Shown here: positions 46,274 through 56,434 of the stretch, in pieces | Layout of the letters: every line of letters begins with the position of its first letter | Numbering within the stretch: position 1 is the stretch's first letter | DNA from: Bacteroidales bacterium | GTDB lineage: Bacteria > Bacteroidota > Bacteroidia > Bacteroidales > Muribaculaceae | Assembly (NCBI GenBank): GCA_014800245.1 | Contig: JAAVGM010000006.1 | Span: forward strand, 45,803-109,802 | DNA: 64,000 nt | Direction of reading: 5' to 3' | Made by a program: the position numbers and the translations under genes | Notes under the pieces: generated by a model | Told to the model about the DNA's origin: nothing | What the model saw: the letters and a program-made list of their open reading frames with translations, nothing else | Databases searched by the model: none

Positions 46274-47218
46274 TTATTTCACCATGTATTCCATATACTT
46301 CCCATCGAAGTGTCCGGTGAATCGTCCCGCTACCGTGAAATCGCAGCTGCCATTCACCATGTCCCCTTCTGCTTTAAATGAGAAGGTGGTGAAAGGGAAA
46401 TTCGGATAAGGAGTAAGTTTTCCGCCTTCAAGATTGAAAGGAACCACATTCTCTGCATTGATTTCATATCCATTATTGGTGAAATCCACATCAAGGTCTG
46501 TGAGGATAAGAGCCTTCATCTCCGGCATATTGGGATTGAACTGAGCATTGTGCATCACCACAAGAGCTTTCTTTGTGTCAAGGTCGAACTTGATACGGAA
46601 TCCGACATTCAGGCTTTCAAAATCGCTTCCTGACACACCATTGACCGAAGTTGTAGTCTTGCCGGTATAATACAAGTCGGGCCAGAATGTATAGATCAAA
46701 TGGTCGCTGCCGAGAAGATAGCGCATCTTTGGAGCAACCCCGCTGCGTGCTATATAGTCAAGATTGATGTTGCCATATTCCTTATTCGCTTCGCTGTCGA
46801 ATGCAAGCATGGGAGGAACATAATAAACCGGTGAAAGCTCGAATGCAAGATTTTTTACTTCCATACCATTCTTTGCAAGATACGGACCCGCGGCATTCCC
46901 ATAAAATACGTTTCCATAAGATCCTTCAAAGCTTGCCAAAGCCACCTTGAAAGGAACTGCCGGTTCTACGGTGAATGAAGTCACCTGATTGCTTCCCAAA
47001 TCAAGGTTATTTGTGGAAAGAGTCATGTTGTTAGAAGCAAGGTCGAACTCAAAGCTATACGTTCCGGGCTTGATCACCGGATTCTTCGAATCATCGTTGA
47101 GATTAGTCACATAGTTATAAGTCACCACTCCCATTGTAGTGGTGTTTACGGGATCATCCGAGCAAGAGGTAGCCATCAGCCCCAACGCCGCGAATGCCAT
47201 TGCTAAATACTTTTTCAT
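46274..47218 (-). CDS. Hypothetical lipoprotein downstream of a TonB-dependent receptor
   Basis: 314 residues, with a lipoprotein signal (MKKYLAMAFAALGLMATSC, Cys at 19). The rest is beta-rich, without cysteines or known motifs; it is not a SusD (no TPR helices). I do not recognise the family. It follows the TonB-dependent receptor gene by 59 bases on the same strand and ends at a strong terminator, so it is probably the receptor's surface or periplasmic partner, for example in ligand binding. Substrate unknown. Confidence 0.75.
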   Translation of the reverse strand: MKKYLAMAFAALGLMATSCSDDPVNTTTMGVVTYNYVTNLNDDSKNPVIKPGTYSFEFDLASNNMTLSTNNLDLGSNQVTSFTVEPAVPFKVALASFEGSYGNVFYGNAAGPYLAKNGMEVKNLAFELSPVYYVPPMLAFDSEANKEYGNINLDYIARSGVAPKMRYLLGSDHLIYTFWPDLYYTGKTTTSVNGVSGSDFESLNVGFRIKFDLDTKKALVVMHNAQFNPNMPEMKALILTDLDVDFTNNGYEINAENVVPFNLEGGKLTPYPNFPFTTFSFKAEGDMVNGSCDFTVAGRFTGHFDGKYMEYMVK

Positions 47219-47277
47219 ATCGTATATTTATTATTTTATTTTACTTTTATTAAATTATGTACCTAAGCCCGGCTTGG

Positions 47278-49512
47278 CTAAAAATTAAATCTCAGGGTTA
47301 CTCCTCCCCTTGCAGGCTTTCCCCGCTGAAGGAATTCGTTCCCCATCGACATAAAATAGAATGTATTGAATCGCGTATCGGTGAGATTTTCTCCCCAAAT
47401 CTGCAATTCCCATTTATTCGCCGACAGAGTGATCGCTCCTCCGGCCTCAGCATAAAAGTTCTGATGAAGGGAATTGCTCTCATTCCAATAGATCTTACCG
47501 GTTCCTTTCATATTCAGGTCGAAAATGATTTTATTGAGTCCGAGAAAATCTTTCTTCACAGGCAGCTCCAACAGACCTTGCAAAAATAAAGTGTTATGCG
47601 GTGCATATGGGATATACTTTCCTTTATATTGCATCTTGCCGTCATCATAATCCACGAATCGGGCGTTGGTATATCCGTAGGATGCTGTCAGAGTTACATT
47701 CCTCCGTGGTTTGCCGGAAAGAGAAATCTCCCCTCCGAGACTCCTCGTTTTGCCGGCATTGGTCATAATTCGTCCGGTGGTGGTGCCATCGGGGAAGGTA
47801 GTCATCTGCTGATCGCGACATTCTATAAGGAAAAGGGAGAGATCAGCCGTGATCTTACCGTCGAGTGCGGAAAGATGTGCACCTATCTCATAATTCCAGC
47901 TATATTCCGGTTTGTAACCCACAATTTCATCAATATCGTGATTTCCTCCAATCCCCATTATTGACATCAGGCGCCCCTGAAGCACCTCAGAGAACATCTG
48001 AGTGTTGAAACCGCCGGCCTTATAACCTTTCGACCAAACGCCATACACATTTCCACTCAATGCCCCATCGAAATCATACATCACGCTTATTCGAGGCATC
48101 CAGTTGAAATAGCGTCTGCTGAGTCGGCCGGAGTCATTTATCTTTATTTCCACATCATTGAAAGGGACAAGCGTTCCATCCTCCTCTCTACGATAAATCT
48201 CATATCCCGTATCGCAACGACTAAGATAATTCAGCGTTGCCACTTCATAATCGAAACGGATACCGCCTGTGAAATGCCAGTTTCCTGTCTCGAATCTGGA
48301 TTCATGATAAAGCGCACCTCCGCGCGTCGGGATAGTGAAATCACTAAGCAAGGGGAATTCACGGGTATCCCACTCTATCGGATAATAAGGATTGGCATCG
48401 TTGCGATGATCCTCAATCAGCGAACGGATCCCCTCATCCTTGAAGGTGACGGGCGCTTCCATCTTCAGATGCTTGTAAAAGCCGAACACACCGCCCAACC
48501 AACGATAACGACCTTCGACGGCCTCTCCCTTTATTACGATATCCTCTGTCAAGGCAGTTTCTTTCTGTTTCTGCGTAAGGGTGAAATAAGGGAGGGGAAG
48601 GAAATCCTGGTCAAGGGTCATATTATCATCGATATGCTGAACTGCCGTGATGGAGGTCAACGTAAATCCACGCCCACGATAATTCACTGTAAGTCCGTCA
48701 TTGAGTGTGAAGCGACGATAGAAACAAGTGTCATTATAATTAATCTCTCCAGTTTCGATATATTCATACGGATAGCCCCCCTGACGGAGCAAAGTGGCGG
48801 AGAACGAATTTTGAATCGAAACATCATTACTCACACGCCATTGTGTTTTCCACCTCGCTGCCCCTGATTTCTCATGGTCGAGTTTCTTGCCGTCGTAAAG
48901 ATTGGTGAAGTAGCCTCCGCTATATGTCCCGCTTAGAGTCAGCGATGTGGCAAGGCGGTCATTGATTTTACCATACCAACCGGCCGAGCCTTTGAAGCTC
49001 GTTCCGCTTCCACCTTGAACCATTATTCTCCATCCTTGATAAGACATGGGAGAAAGCGTCGTAATATTTATCAACCCTCCCATCGTATTTCTTCCGTAGA
49101 GCGTGGATTGGGGACCACGCAACATCTCTATGGAGGCAATATCGGCAATATCGAAATCATACGCATCCTTATTCAGATAAGGGACATTGTCAACATTCAA
49201 TCCCACAGCAGGCTGATCCATACGCGCCCCTATCCCTCTCACATAAATTGATGATGTGATTCTCGACCCATAATCGGGGATATAGAAATTCGGGATAACA
49301 TTGGAAGCTGTCTTCATCCCTGTGATATCAAGCTCTTCAATTTCTCGTCGCCCGATCACTGTGGCGGATACCGCTTCCTCCCTTAGAATAGCTTCCTGCT
49401 TCACAGCCACAACATTAAGCTCTTCCAGATTATGTTCCGGAAGAGAATCTGCCGCCGTTACAGTTGTGCCTGCCATGGCAGCTGCGCCAAGAATCATCAA
49501 ATGTGTCGCCAA
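47278..49512 (-). CDS. TonB-dependent outer-membrane receptor
   Basis: 744-residue plug-and-barrel transporter. The plug carries ITSSIYVRGIGARMDQPAVG and IASIEMLRGPQSTLYGRNTM; the barrel ends in the aromatic terminal residue (RGGVTLRFNF). No SusC-type N-terminal carboxypeptidase-like domain and no SusD neighbour, so it belongs to the iron/cofactor-type receptors rather than SusCD. The substrate cannot be told. Start is uncertain: TTG 49512 or ATG 49497, both giving a very short signal peptide (ILGAAAMAGTTVTAADSL). The frame stays open 27 bases upstream of 49512, with codons that would complete a normal signal peptide but no usual start. A promoter lies at 49539-49569. Confidence 0.9.
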   Translation of the reverse strand: MATHLMILGAAAMAGTTVTAADSLPEHNLEELNVVAVKQEAILREEAVSATVIGRREIEELDITGMKTASNVIPNFYIPDYGSRITSSIYVRGIGARMDQPAVGLNVDNVPYLNKDAYDFDIADIASIEMLRGPQSTLYGRNTMGGLINITTLSPMSYQGWRIMVQGGSGTSFKGSAGWYGKINDRLATSLTLSGTYSGGYFTNLYDGKKLDHEKSGAARWKTQWRVSNDVSIQNSFSATLLRQGGYPYEYIETGEINYNDTCFYRRFTLNDGLTVNYRGRGFTLTSITAVQHIDDNMTLDQDFLPLPYFTLTQKQKETALTEDIVIKGEAVEGRYRWLGGVFGFYKHLKMEAPVTFKDEGIRSLIEDHRNDANPYYPIEWDTREFPLLSDFTIPTRGGALYHESRFETGNWHFTGGIRFDYEVATLNYLSRCDTGYEIYRREEDGTLVPFNDVEIKINDSGRLSRRYFNWMPRISVMYDFDGALSGNVYGVWSKGYKAGGFNTQMFSEVLQGRLMSIMGIGGNHDIDEIVGYKPEYSWNYEIGAHLSALDGKITADLSLFLIECRDQQMTTFPDGTTTGRIMTNAGKTRSLGGEISLSGKPRRNVTLTASYGYTNARFVDYDDGKMQYKGKYIPYAPHNTLFLQGLLELPVKKDFLGLNKIIFDLNMKGTGKIYWNESNSLHQNFYAEAGGAITLSANKWELQIWGENLTDTRFNTFYFMSMGNEFLQRGKPARGGVTLRFNF

Positions 49513-49538
49513 TGTTGGGATGAATAAGTTTTATTTTG

Positions 49539-49569
49539 CAAAATTAACTCTTCTATTTCTTTTTTGCAA
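49539..49569 (-). promoter_or_regulatory. Promoter of the TonB-dependent receptor
   Basis: Minus strand: TTG (49569-49567), 20 bases, then TAATTTTG (49546-49539). Expected start near 49532, leaving only about 20-35 bases before the candidate start codons. Confidence 0.78.
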
Positions 49570-49609
49570 TCATCATATTAAATGATTTTTCTCTTCGATG
49601 AATTATTGC

Positions 49610-49617
49610 TAACTTTG
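49610..49617 (+). promoter_or_regulatory. -7 box of the ribonuclease Z gene
   Basis: TAACTTTG fits TAnnTTTG, 18 bases before the rnz start codon; a T-rich run (49586-49590) is at the -33 distance but is not TTTG. It is divergent from the receptor promoter in the same 120-base region. Confidence 0.6.
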
Positions 49618-49634
49618 AATAATAATTAGAAAGA

Positions 49635-50549
49635 ATGAGCACATTTAAAATACATACTTTAGGCTGCGGATCGGCAAAACCGACCCTCAGACATCAACCC
49701 TCCTCCACGGTGGTGGAACATCGGGAGAATCTTTTTATGATAGATTGCGGTGAGGGTGCCCAACTTGCATTCCAGCGTCAACGCCTTAAATTCTCACGTC
49801 TGCGTCATATTTTCCTTACTCACCTCCATGGCGATCATGTTTTGGGTCTCCCCGGTCTTATCTCCACTTTGGGTCTGGGCGGAGCCGGAGGACAGCTGAC
49901 TATCCATACCTTTGCTGAAGGGAAAAAGATAATGCAGAAGATTCTTAATTTCTTTGCCCGAGAGCTCCCTTTTCAAGTGGATTATAATGTCATTGAGCCG
50001 GCGGAGGGGATTATTCTCGACACCCCATCCCTGACTGTCAGAACCATTCCTCTTCAGCATCGTGTTCCTACGGTGGGATTCGTCTTTGAGGAGAAGGAGA
50101 AGCTTCGCCATATACGTCGGGATATGATAGATTTCCATCAGATTCCTAATTTCCGAATTCGTGCAATAAAGGAGGGGGAGGATTTCATCAAGCCTGATGG
50201 CACTGTTGTGGCTAATGAAATACTTACCTCCGCCCCTACTCCTTCTCTTTCTTATGCCCATATGAGCGACACAGCCTATATGCCAGAATTGGCGGAGAAG
50301 ATCGGCCCTGTGGATCTTCTTTTCCATGAGACCACCTATGTCGAACAACATCTTGCTGAAGCAGCTCCGCGTGGTCACTCCACAGCACGACAGGCAGCCA
50401 TGGTGGCACGGGATGCCGGAGCAAAAGCTCTTCTCACAGGCCATTACTCTTCACGATACAATGACGACACGATCTTCCTGGATGAAGCCAAAGAGATTTT
50501 TCCGAATGTAATCCTTAATCGCGAGGGACTGATCACACCGTTAGATTAA
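49635..50549 (+). CDS. rnz: Ribonuclease Z (tRNA 3' processing)
   Basis: 304-residue metallo-beta-lactamase-fold endonuclease that cuts tRNA precursors after the discriminator base. Metal motif THLHGDHVLGLPGL, with further ligands in SYAHMSDTAY and LTGHYSSRY; the N-terminal LGCGSAKPTLRHQPSSTVV is a family marker. The flexible exosite arm is present around residues 150-185. Alone on the plus strand. Confidence 0.95.
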   Translation: MSTFKIHTLGCGSAKPTLRHQPSSTVVEHRENLFMIDCGEGAQLAFQRQRLKFSRLRHIFLTHLHGDHVLGLPGLISTLGLGGAGGQLTIHTFAEGKKIMQKILNFFARELPFQVDYNVIEPAEGIILDTPSLTVRTIPLQHRVPTVGFVFEEKEKLRHIRRDMIDFHQIPNFRIRAIKEGEDFIKPDGTVVANEILTSAPTPSLSYAHMSDTAYMPELAEKIGPVDLLFHETTYVEQHLAEAAPRGHSTARQAAMVARDAGAKALLTGHYSSRYNDDTIFLDEAKEIFPNVILNREGLITPLD

Positions 50550-50578
50550 TCAAGATTTAACTAGATTAGACATGATGC

Positions 50579-50642
50579 ATCATGATAAATCATGATATAA
50601 CATAATCATGATGTAACATGATGATCCATGTTGCATCATGAT
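50579..50642. repeat. Cluster of ATCATGAT palindromes after rnz
   Basis: The 8-bp palindrome ATCATGAT occurs four times (50579, 50589, 50605, 50635), with related CATGATG and CATGTTGCATC copies between. Starts are 10, 16 and 30 bases apart. Possibly a protein-binding array or simply a decayed palindromic repeat; no gene covers it. Confidence 0.6.
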
Positions 50643-50661
50643 TTCCCCAAAATACAAAATG

Positions 50662-50692
50662 AAAAAGGATTCGGCTGAGCCGAATCCTTTTT
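50662..50692. terminator. Bidirectional terminator between rnz and the macroglobulin gene
   Basis: Perfect 14-bp stem (50662-50675 with 50679-50692), 3-base loop, A-run on one side and T-run on the other; sits between convergent genes. Confidence 0.9.
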
Positions 50693-50711
50693 TATCATAA
50701 TTCTATCTCCA

Positions 50712-53700
50712 TCATAATTCTACCTTTATCAATTTCCCTCCGGAATGAGCGGTAATCACAGGTGCATATTGGCTTTGAGCCTGTGCTATGCCAAGAGAAT
50801 ACTCTCCTTCCCTGTCGATAAAACAATCGTATGTTATCACATGCGTTCCTTTCGAAAGGAAGGGGATGAAGAGATTAGTCGAACTATTTCTCACCTCCTT
50901 ATAGAACCATACTCCATCGCTTGATGTGTATCCGGAAATCTGGTCAGCCGGTTCCATTGAAGCCGAACGCCCGTCGGTCACGGCAACATATTGCAGGTCG
51001 CGGTCGCATTTCAATGTCAAGGTCACTCTGACACGATCACCCTGTTTCAAGGGGGAATTGGAGGCTGAAGTGCCGTCGGCATCATTAGTGATCACATACA
51101 TCGCTTTCTCCACTGAAAGTTCGGGAGTCTTGGCAGCCGCTACATCTGCAATCGGCGCAACATACTGGCGAATCACACCTCCCCATGCCGGACCCGAGGC
51201 TGATCGTTTGATTCTCAATTCTCCACTCTTTCCTGTCAACGGAATAGTAACCGACCCGGTCAAGGCTGCTATATGATCGATTGCAATTCGCTCTCCATTC
51301 ATATAGATTTCGGGCGCTGATGCAGGAACAGCCCAATCGGTTCCACTTGCAAGTATCGACTGCACAAGATCTGCGGCAGCTGTGCCTCCACCCCAATCCT
51401 GGGTCTGCTTTGAAAGAAGAATCCACTGGCGCAAAGCATCCACCGATTCGCTCTTCGGATCTATCTCGCTCCATGCTTCCAGAACCTGGGCTGTGGTGAG
51501 AAGAGGTCCATATCCATTGATTGAGGATTTAAGATTGTCAAACCACATCCCCTTCTCTTTCGATTCAGAAGAATACTCCTTCAATGAGGAAAGAATCAGT
51601 TTTGCCGTCTGAGGTCTTCCTTCCCGGTTAAGAAGGATAGCAGCCGTAGCTTTTTCATAGATCCCCATCTTCTTCCAATTAGACTCTATCTCTTTTAGCG
51701 CGCGAGCCTTGATAATAGCAAAATCTGAAGATGTGTCAACTTCTCCGAATGATGATCGGACATAAAGATAATCGAGAAGGGAAATATATGGATATTTCTT
51801 CTCTCCTATCCTTTCCCAAGCCTTAATAATCTCCTTATCTACAAACCTCAAACCTTTATAGGCCATCCTTGAAGCATCCTTGGGAAGGAAACCATTCTTA
51901 TCCATCATTGCAAAATGACGAAGCACCTGAATGGATATCCATTCGCTCGACGTCATATTGTCGCACCAACTCCAACCGCCGTCGGATTTCTGGAGATTGG
52001 AAAGATTCTTTATATTCTCCTTAATGGCATCTTTCACTTTTGCATCGTCGGCATATTCGGAGAGTCGGCTCATACGCAATGTCTCTGCCTGAGCATTTCT
52101 CACCCAAGGAGTGTTATTGAGAGCCACTGTCTTCAATGTGGAGTTCTTCTGCAAATTTGAAACCAATGTGGAATCGGCTGAATTTGCGGGGTCAGCAAAG
52201 AGTTTGATTGCCTCCAATAATTTGGGATTCTTTTCCAATAGACCCGACGCCATTGTGTTGCCATAAAGAGCCGTCACCTGTGCCAACGCATTTTTGGAAT
52301 CGGGAGAGGATATGGCAGGAAGAGCTGTGAGACATTCCCACACGGGATTATCAGTATAGGAAAGAGTCACCACCCCATCTTTAATCTTCTCCGGAATAGT
52401 CATTGAGAAAGATTCCTCACCGGGTGCAAGATAGAAGGTCTTGCTTTCAGTCACGGGAGTGCTTGAAGGCAATACCGGAATCACCGTCTGTTCGCCGTCT
52501 CGGCTCTTAGCCCCGTTACCATATACACGGATTCCCAACATCTCTATGTCGGAAGGTATAGTTATCTTTTCGCGAATCACCCTCGAACCCATAGCCGAAA
52601 CCTCCTGAGGAGCAGAATCAGCTGCTACATATACCTCCCCGGTAAGAGGATTATAGAATTCTATCTTTCCTCCGAGGGCAGAGGCATCGGGAGTATTATT
52701 ATAGATGGTGGCACTGACATAAAGCTTGTCGCCGGTGCGGGCGAAACGTGGGGCATTCATCTGAACCATTACCGGTTTGGAAGCCACAGCATCGCGAGTA
52801 AGCACCGAACCTCTCAAATCATCCGTATAACCCATCACCTGCAATTGCCAAGTGCCGTTGAAAGCCGGGACATCAAAGTCAAGAGTAGCAACGCCTTCAG
52901 AGTCGGTTACCAAGTTAGGCATAAAGAATGCCAACGGACATTCTATCTCGCGAAGTTCCGTCTGATCGTCGGTTGCACCGGCTGCTCCGCTCTCACCTTC
53001 ATCTGCTGATTCTTCTTCCGACATCTCTTTCTTGGCAGCAAAGGAAACAGCGGCATTGGCCATCATCGGCGTTGCCAAATCGGCAGAGGTTTGAGTTACC
53101 ACAGCTGATTCTTCCACGCCTGCGCTTTTAGCCATCATTCGCGTGCCGCGAATGTGGACAGTTCCGGCGAAAGCTTCTCCTGAGCCAGAATAAAACGAAC
53201 GACCGTAGGTGTTCCATTGAGGCCAGGTGTAATTATCCACATCAACCTGGCGATTTTTTGAAGTTACAGTCCAAGCTGTGGATCCTATGTAACGTCCCGA
53301 TAATGATCCGGGGACATTCCAATATATTGAGGAATAGGGATCAAACATCCAATGGAAGGGAGCCAAAGCATTGAGTGCCTTGTTTGACATCACCGCCATC
53401 ACCGGGAGCGACGCCAGATCCTTAGAATTGAAACGGAATCGGAATTTCCACTCCTCGCGTGCTCCGGGGGTAAGTTTATCGCGGAAGGTCTCAGCCTCTA
53501 TCTCCAAACCCTTCGTCTGGATTTCAGGGATAATCTCAATAGTTGCCTGACTTCCTGACAGATCGTGCATTCCGCTCAACACAACCTTTCCGCGTCCATC
53601 GGCGGAAGGTGTTTTAGCCGGAATCTGTATATTATTTCCATCCACCTTAATCCATCGGCGGTCATAGACTCCGTTAATATCGGCAAATTCAGCATAGATG

Positions 53701-56423
53701 TAGCTGTCTTTCCACGAAGTTCCCACCTCCACATTGACCGTATCGCCATTAATGGGGGTAGTGATGATTCTTGTCTCAGGCACCCATAATGGAGTCTCCA
53801 CCGGAGGCACCTTATCCGACGTGCGCCACACCACAAATTCCGTGGTTGATTCCGGCATATCATCATCAGTATCAAAATCCGGCGTGAGCGAAAAATCAGC
53901 TTTATATTTTCCTGATTTTAATGTAGCGAAATCGAAGGGGAAACGGCCGCTCTCAAAATCTCCGGAGGCTACAATGGCGGAATCTTTTGCTGTCTGAATC
54001 CTATAATATATTTTCTTTATCACAGGGTGGCCCATCATGTCATAGACAGCCACCGAACCTTTGTTTTCAAAGTCAGTCCTATCTATTTTTATATAGGAAG
54101 CGATATCAGGAGAAATACGATAGGCACTTCCAAGAGAGAATAAGACCGGATCGGCTTGCTGTGTCTCTCCCGCACTATTCGTAGCCGAGATATTCAGACG
54201 ATAACTTCCGATTGCATACGGAGTATTTCTCAATCCCTCAGTAGGCAATTCTATTATGAAAGAACCATCTGCGCCTGTAGTGGTCGATCCTCCATAGTTG
54301 GCATTTCCGTTGGATCTTCCTCCCCACCATCGCCACGGAGTGTAGTTGACATCAAATTTCACCTCCGCGCCTGCCACGGGCATTCCGGAATAGGTGGTTA
54401 CGGTTCCTTTAATCCTTACAGTTTCGCCGAGTTTCACCTCCCCTTCCGTGCCTTCTGCAGCAACATAGAAAGTGGGAGATTTATAATCGGCCACTTGGAA
54501 ATATCCTTGGGCAAGATAGTTTTTTCCTTCATTCATCTGCAACGACCATCCACCCAAAAGACCATCGGAGGGGATAGCAAACGATCCGTTCACTCTTCCG
54601 AAACGGTCGGAACGCAAGGTGAGAGTATCTTTGGGTTGATAATTGGCGTCATTAAGAATCACCATCACCTCCTTTTCGGAAGCAATTTCAAGTTTCTGAC
54701 GCAGACTGGTATAAACCACGCCAGCAAATCTCACTGTATCGCCGGGATGATAAATGGAAAGATCCGTAAATATACTACCGTTATAATTCTCTTTTTCCTT
54801 CATATTGGATACTCCTGAGTAAACATTATCTCGGAAAATATCCTTTCCGGCCTTGATGGATACGTTATAATTACCTTCCGGCACAAAGACACTCCCCTCT
54901 CTATCTGTGGTGAGAGTGACAGTTTTCCATCCTCTATTATACCAAGAGGGGGTGAAGGTTACCTTTGCATCAGGCACCGGTTTCTGATTGGCTCCCTCTA
55001 CAACAAACAAACGCTGATTCTCACCTTTCTTCCCCTTTGCATCGGTTGAAGATAATGTGGAAAGGCGACTCACTAAAAACACAGGAACGAAGTTTGAATT
55101 CCCATCGCTTTTGATTATTCCGGATTGGTCGGGTGTTTTAGACACAGCTAATGCATACACTCCACTCTCCAATCCCGGGAATGTAAATTCACGGGTAGAA
55201 TAGAATGGCTTTTGAGCCTCCTTGCCATCAACTGAAATTTTAGCATACGCAGCTAATTTCCCGCTTTTCAAAGAAGCCATATTTGAACCATTTTCAAGCT
55301 CATTATCTGCAACCTTAATAGCAAGTATATAGTAGTCGTTTATATTCCGGAATGTTACCTCCCCTTTGATCTCTCTTCCGGGAAGTACCTGAGAAGATAG
55401 CTGGGGGGACACATAAGGAAGACACATATTCTCAAGCATTGTTTTCAAAGCATTAGAATTTGTTGCCTCCGGATATTTCTTCAAATATTCTGATCCTAAA
55501 GCGTATGCCTCGGAATATTCCTTAACATTCTGCGGAGAAACGCCGGATATCCGATTCATTATGAATCTTGCGCAATAAGGAGTGTTTTTATATTCATTCA
55601 GCAAAGCCTCGAGATTCTCATTCGATTCGTTAATTCCAAGGCGATAATAGGCCATTGCTGCTCCCCCCTTGGTGAGACCCTGAGTGTTATGCCATTGTGA
55701 ATTATCCGACAACACCCGTGTGATAAGTTCCGAGGCATCCCTTTCCGTGGATCGATTCCCCTTTGCCACTCCATTGAAGAATGGGATTGTGGCAGTGGAA
55801 TTATTGGCGAACGGGCGAAGATTATTCACGCTTTGCATAGTGATGAAATCATAAAGCGACAGACCCTCTGAAGAAGCATCAGCGGCATTAGTCACTATAT
55901 TTTTCACCCTCTCAAAGCCCATCCCCTTTGCTGCTTCAGCTCCGGAAAAAGATTTCTCTGTGAGGCGGCATACTCGGTTGGAAAAGATATCACGACTCCA
56001 TTCTGTAATATCTTCAGGCTCTGTCCCGGCAGGGAAGGTCCTGCCATTATAAACCCAAGAATTGGATCTATATATGTCAGAATAAAGACGCGCCTCTAAA
56101 ATATAGGCTAAAGAAGAATAAGGAGCATCTAGCACATTAGCTACTGAATCTATCAGCTTGGCTCCGGCGGCTGCATTGCTATTTGAAACTAAGTTTTCAG
56201 CAATCACAGTCTGGATTAAAGCTTGCAGTGCGACAGGGCCATTCCCCTCCTTCAATGCTCTCTTCAACTCCGGGCGAGCATTCTTCGCCACCTCCTTAGG
56301 GAAAGCGAAATCGGGCGTAGAGAAATTATTATCAGATTTCTCCGCACCAAAAATCGACGCCACATTTAAAAGCAAAAAGGTCCACATAACGCAGACCTTT
56401 CCGATGAATTTGATTCTACCCAT
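50712..56423 (-). CDS. Giant alpha-2-macroglobulin-like protein without thioester motif
   Basis: 1903-residue exported protein, the largest in the window. Signal peptide (WTFLLLNVASIFGAEK), a helical N-terminal part to about residue 400, then many beta-sandwich MG domains: the MG2-type SIYHPGDTVRFAGVVYTS, a carboxypeptidase regulatory-like stretch (GTVTTYSGMPVAGAEVKFDV), and the A2M core (MVQMNAPRFARTGDKLYVSA). A TED-like helical domain with SDGGWSWCDNMTSSEW follows. Around residue 1360, where thioester forms have CLEQ, the sequence reads NPVWECLTALPAIS, so no thioester can form. Bacterial macroglobulins trap proteases in the periplasm; non-thioester types may do so without covalent capture. 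Fourth gene after an ECF sigma factor. Confidence 0.88.
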   Translation of the reverse strand: MGRIKFIGKVCVMWTFLLLNVASIFGAEKSDNNFSTPDFAFPKEVAKNARPELKRALKEGNGPVALQALIQTVIAENLVSNSNAAAGAKLIDSVANVLDAPYSSLAYILEARLYSDIYRSNSWVYNGRTFPAGTEPEDITEWSRDIFSNRVCRLTEKSFSGAEAAKGMGFERVKNIVTNAADASSEGLSLYDFITMQSVNNLRPFANNSTATIPFFNGVAKGNRSTERDASELITRVLSDNSQWHNTQGLTKGGAAMAYYRLGINESNENLEALLNEYKNTPYCARFIMNRISGVSPQNVKEYSEAYALGSEYLKKYPEATNSNALKTMLENMCLPYVSPQLSSQVLPGREIKGEVTFRNINDYYILAIKVADNELENGSNMASLKSGKLAAYAKISVDGKEAQKPFYSTREFTFPGLESGVYALAVSKTPDQSGIIKSDGNSNFVPVFLVSRLSTLSSTDAKGKKGENQRLFVVEGANQKPVPDAKVTFTPSWYNRGWKTVTLTTDREGSVFVPEGNYNVSIKAGKDIFRDNVYSGVSNMKEKENYNGSIFTDLSIYHPGDTVRFAGVVYTSLRQKLEIASEKEVMVILNDANYQPKDTLTLRSDRFGRVNGSFAIPSDGLLGGWSLQMNEGKNYLAQGYFQVADYKSPTFYVAAEGTEGEVKLGETVRIKGTVTTYSGMPVAGAEVKFDVNYTPWRWWGGRSNGNANYGGSTTTGADGSFIIELPTEGLRNTPYAIGSYRLNISATNSAGETQQADPVLFSLGSAYRISPDIASYIKIDRTDFENKGSVAVYDMMGHPVIKKIYYRIQTAKDSAIVASGDFESGRFPFDFATLKSGKYKADFSLTPDFDTDDDMPESTTEFVVWRTSDKVPPVETPLWVPETRIITTPINGDTVNVEVGTSWKDSYIYAEFADINGVYDRRWIKVDGNNIQIPAKTPSADGRGKVVLSGMHDLSGSQATIEIIPEIQTKGLEIEAETFRDKLTPGAREEWKFRFRFNSKDLASLPVMAVMSNKALNALAPFHWMFDPYSSIYWNVPGSLSGRYIGSTAWTVTSKNRQVDVDNYTWPQWNTYGRSFYSGSGEAFAGTVHIRGTRMMAKSAGVEESAVVTQTSADLATPMMANAAVSFAAKKEMSEEESADEGESGAAGATDDQTELREIECPLAFFMPNLVTDSEGVATLDFDVPAFNGTWQLQVMGYTDDLRGSVLTRDAVASKPVMVQMNAPRFARTGDKLYVSATIYNNTPDASALGGKIEFYNPLTGEVYVAADSAPQEVSAMGSRVIREKITIPSDIEMLGIRVYGNGAKSRDGEQTVIPVLPSSTPVTESKTFYLAPGEESFSMTIPEKIKDGVVTLSYTDNPVWECLTALPAISSPDSKNALAQVTALYGNTMASGLLEKNPKLLEAIKLFADPANSADSTLVSNLQKNSTLKTVALNNTPWVRNAQAETLRMSRLSEYADDAKVKDAIKENIKNLSNLQKSDGGWSWCDNMTSSEWISIQVLRHFAMMDKNGFLPKDASRMAYKGLRFVDKEIIKAWERIGEKKYPYISLLDYLYVRSSFGEVDTSSDFAIIKARALKEIESNWKKMGIYEKATAAILLNREGRPQTAKLILSSLKEYSSESKEKGMWFDNLKSSINGYGPLLTTAQVLEAWSEIDPKSESVDALRQWILLSKQTQDWGGGTAAADLVQSILASGTDWAVPASAPEIYMNGERIAIDHIAALTGSVTIPLTGKSGELRIKRSASGPAWGGVIRQYVAPIADVAAAKTPELSVEKAMYVITNDADGTSASNSPLKQGDRVRVTLTLKCDRDLQYVAVTDGRSASMEPADQISGYTSSDGVWFYKEVRNSSTNLFIPFLSKGTHVITYDCFIDREGEYSLGIAQAQSQYAPVITAHSGGKLIKVEL

Positions 56424-56434
56424 TGAAATCTTTT

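Noticed and set aside
50579..50642. Possible CRISPR array from the ATCATGAT repeats
   Set aside because: Units are 8 bp palindromes at irregular 10-30 base distances, with no spacer-sized intervals and no cas genes.
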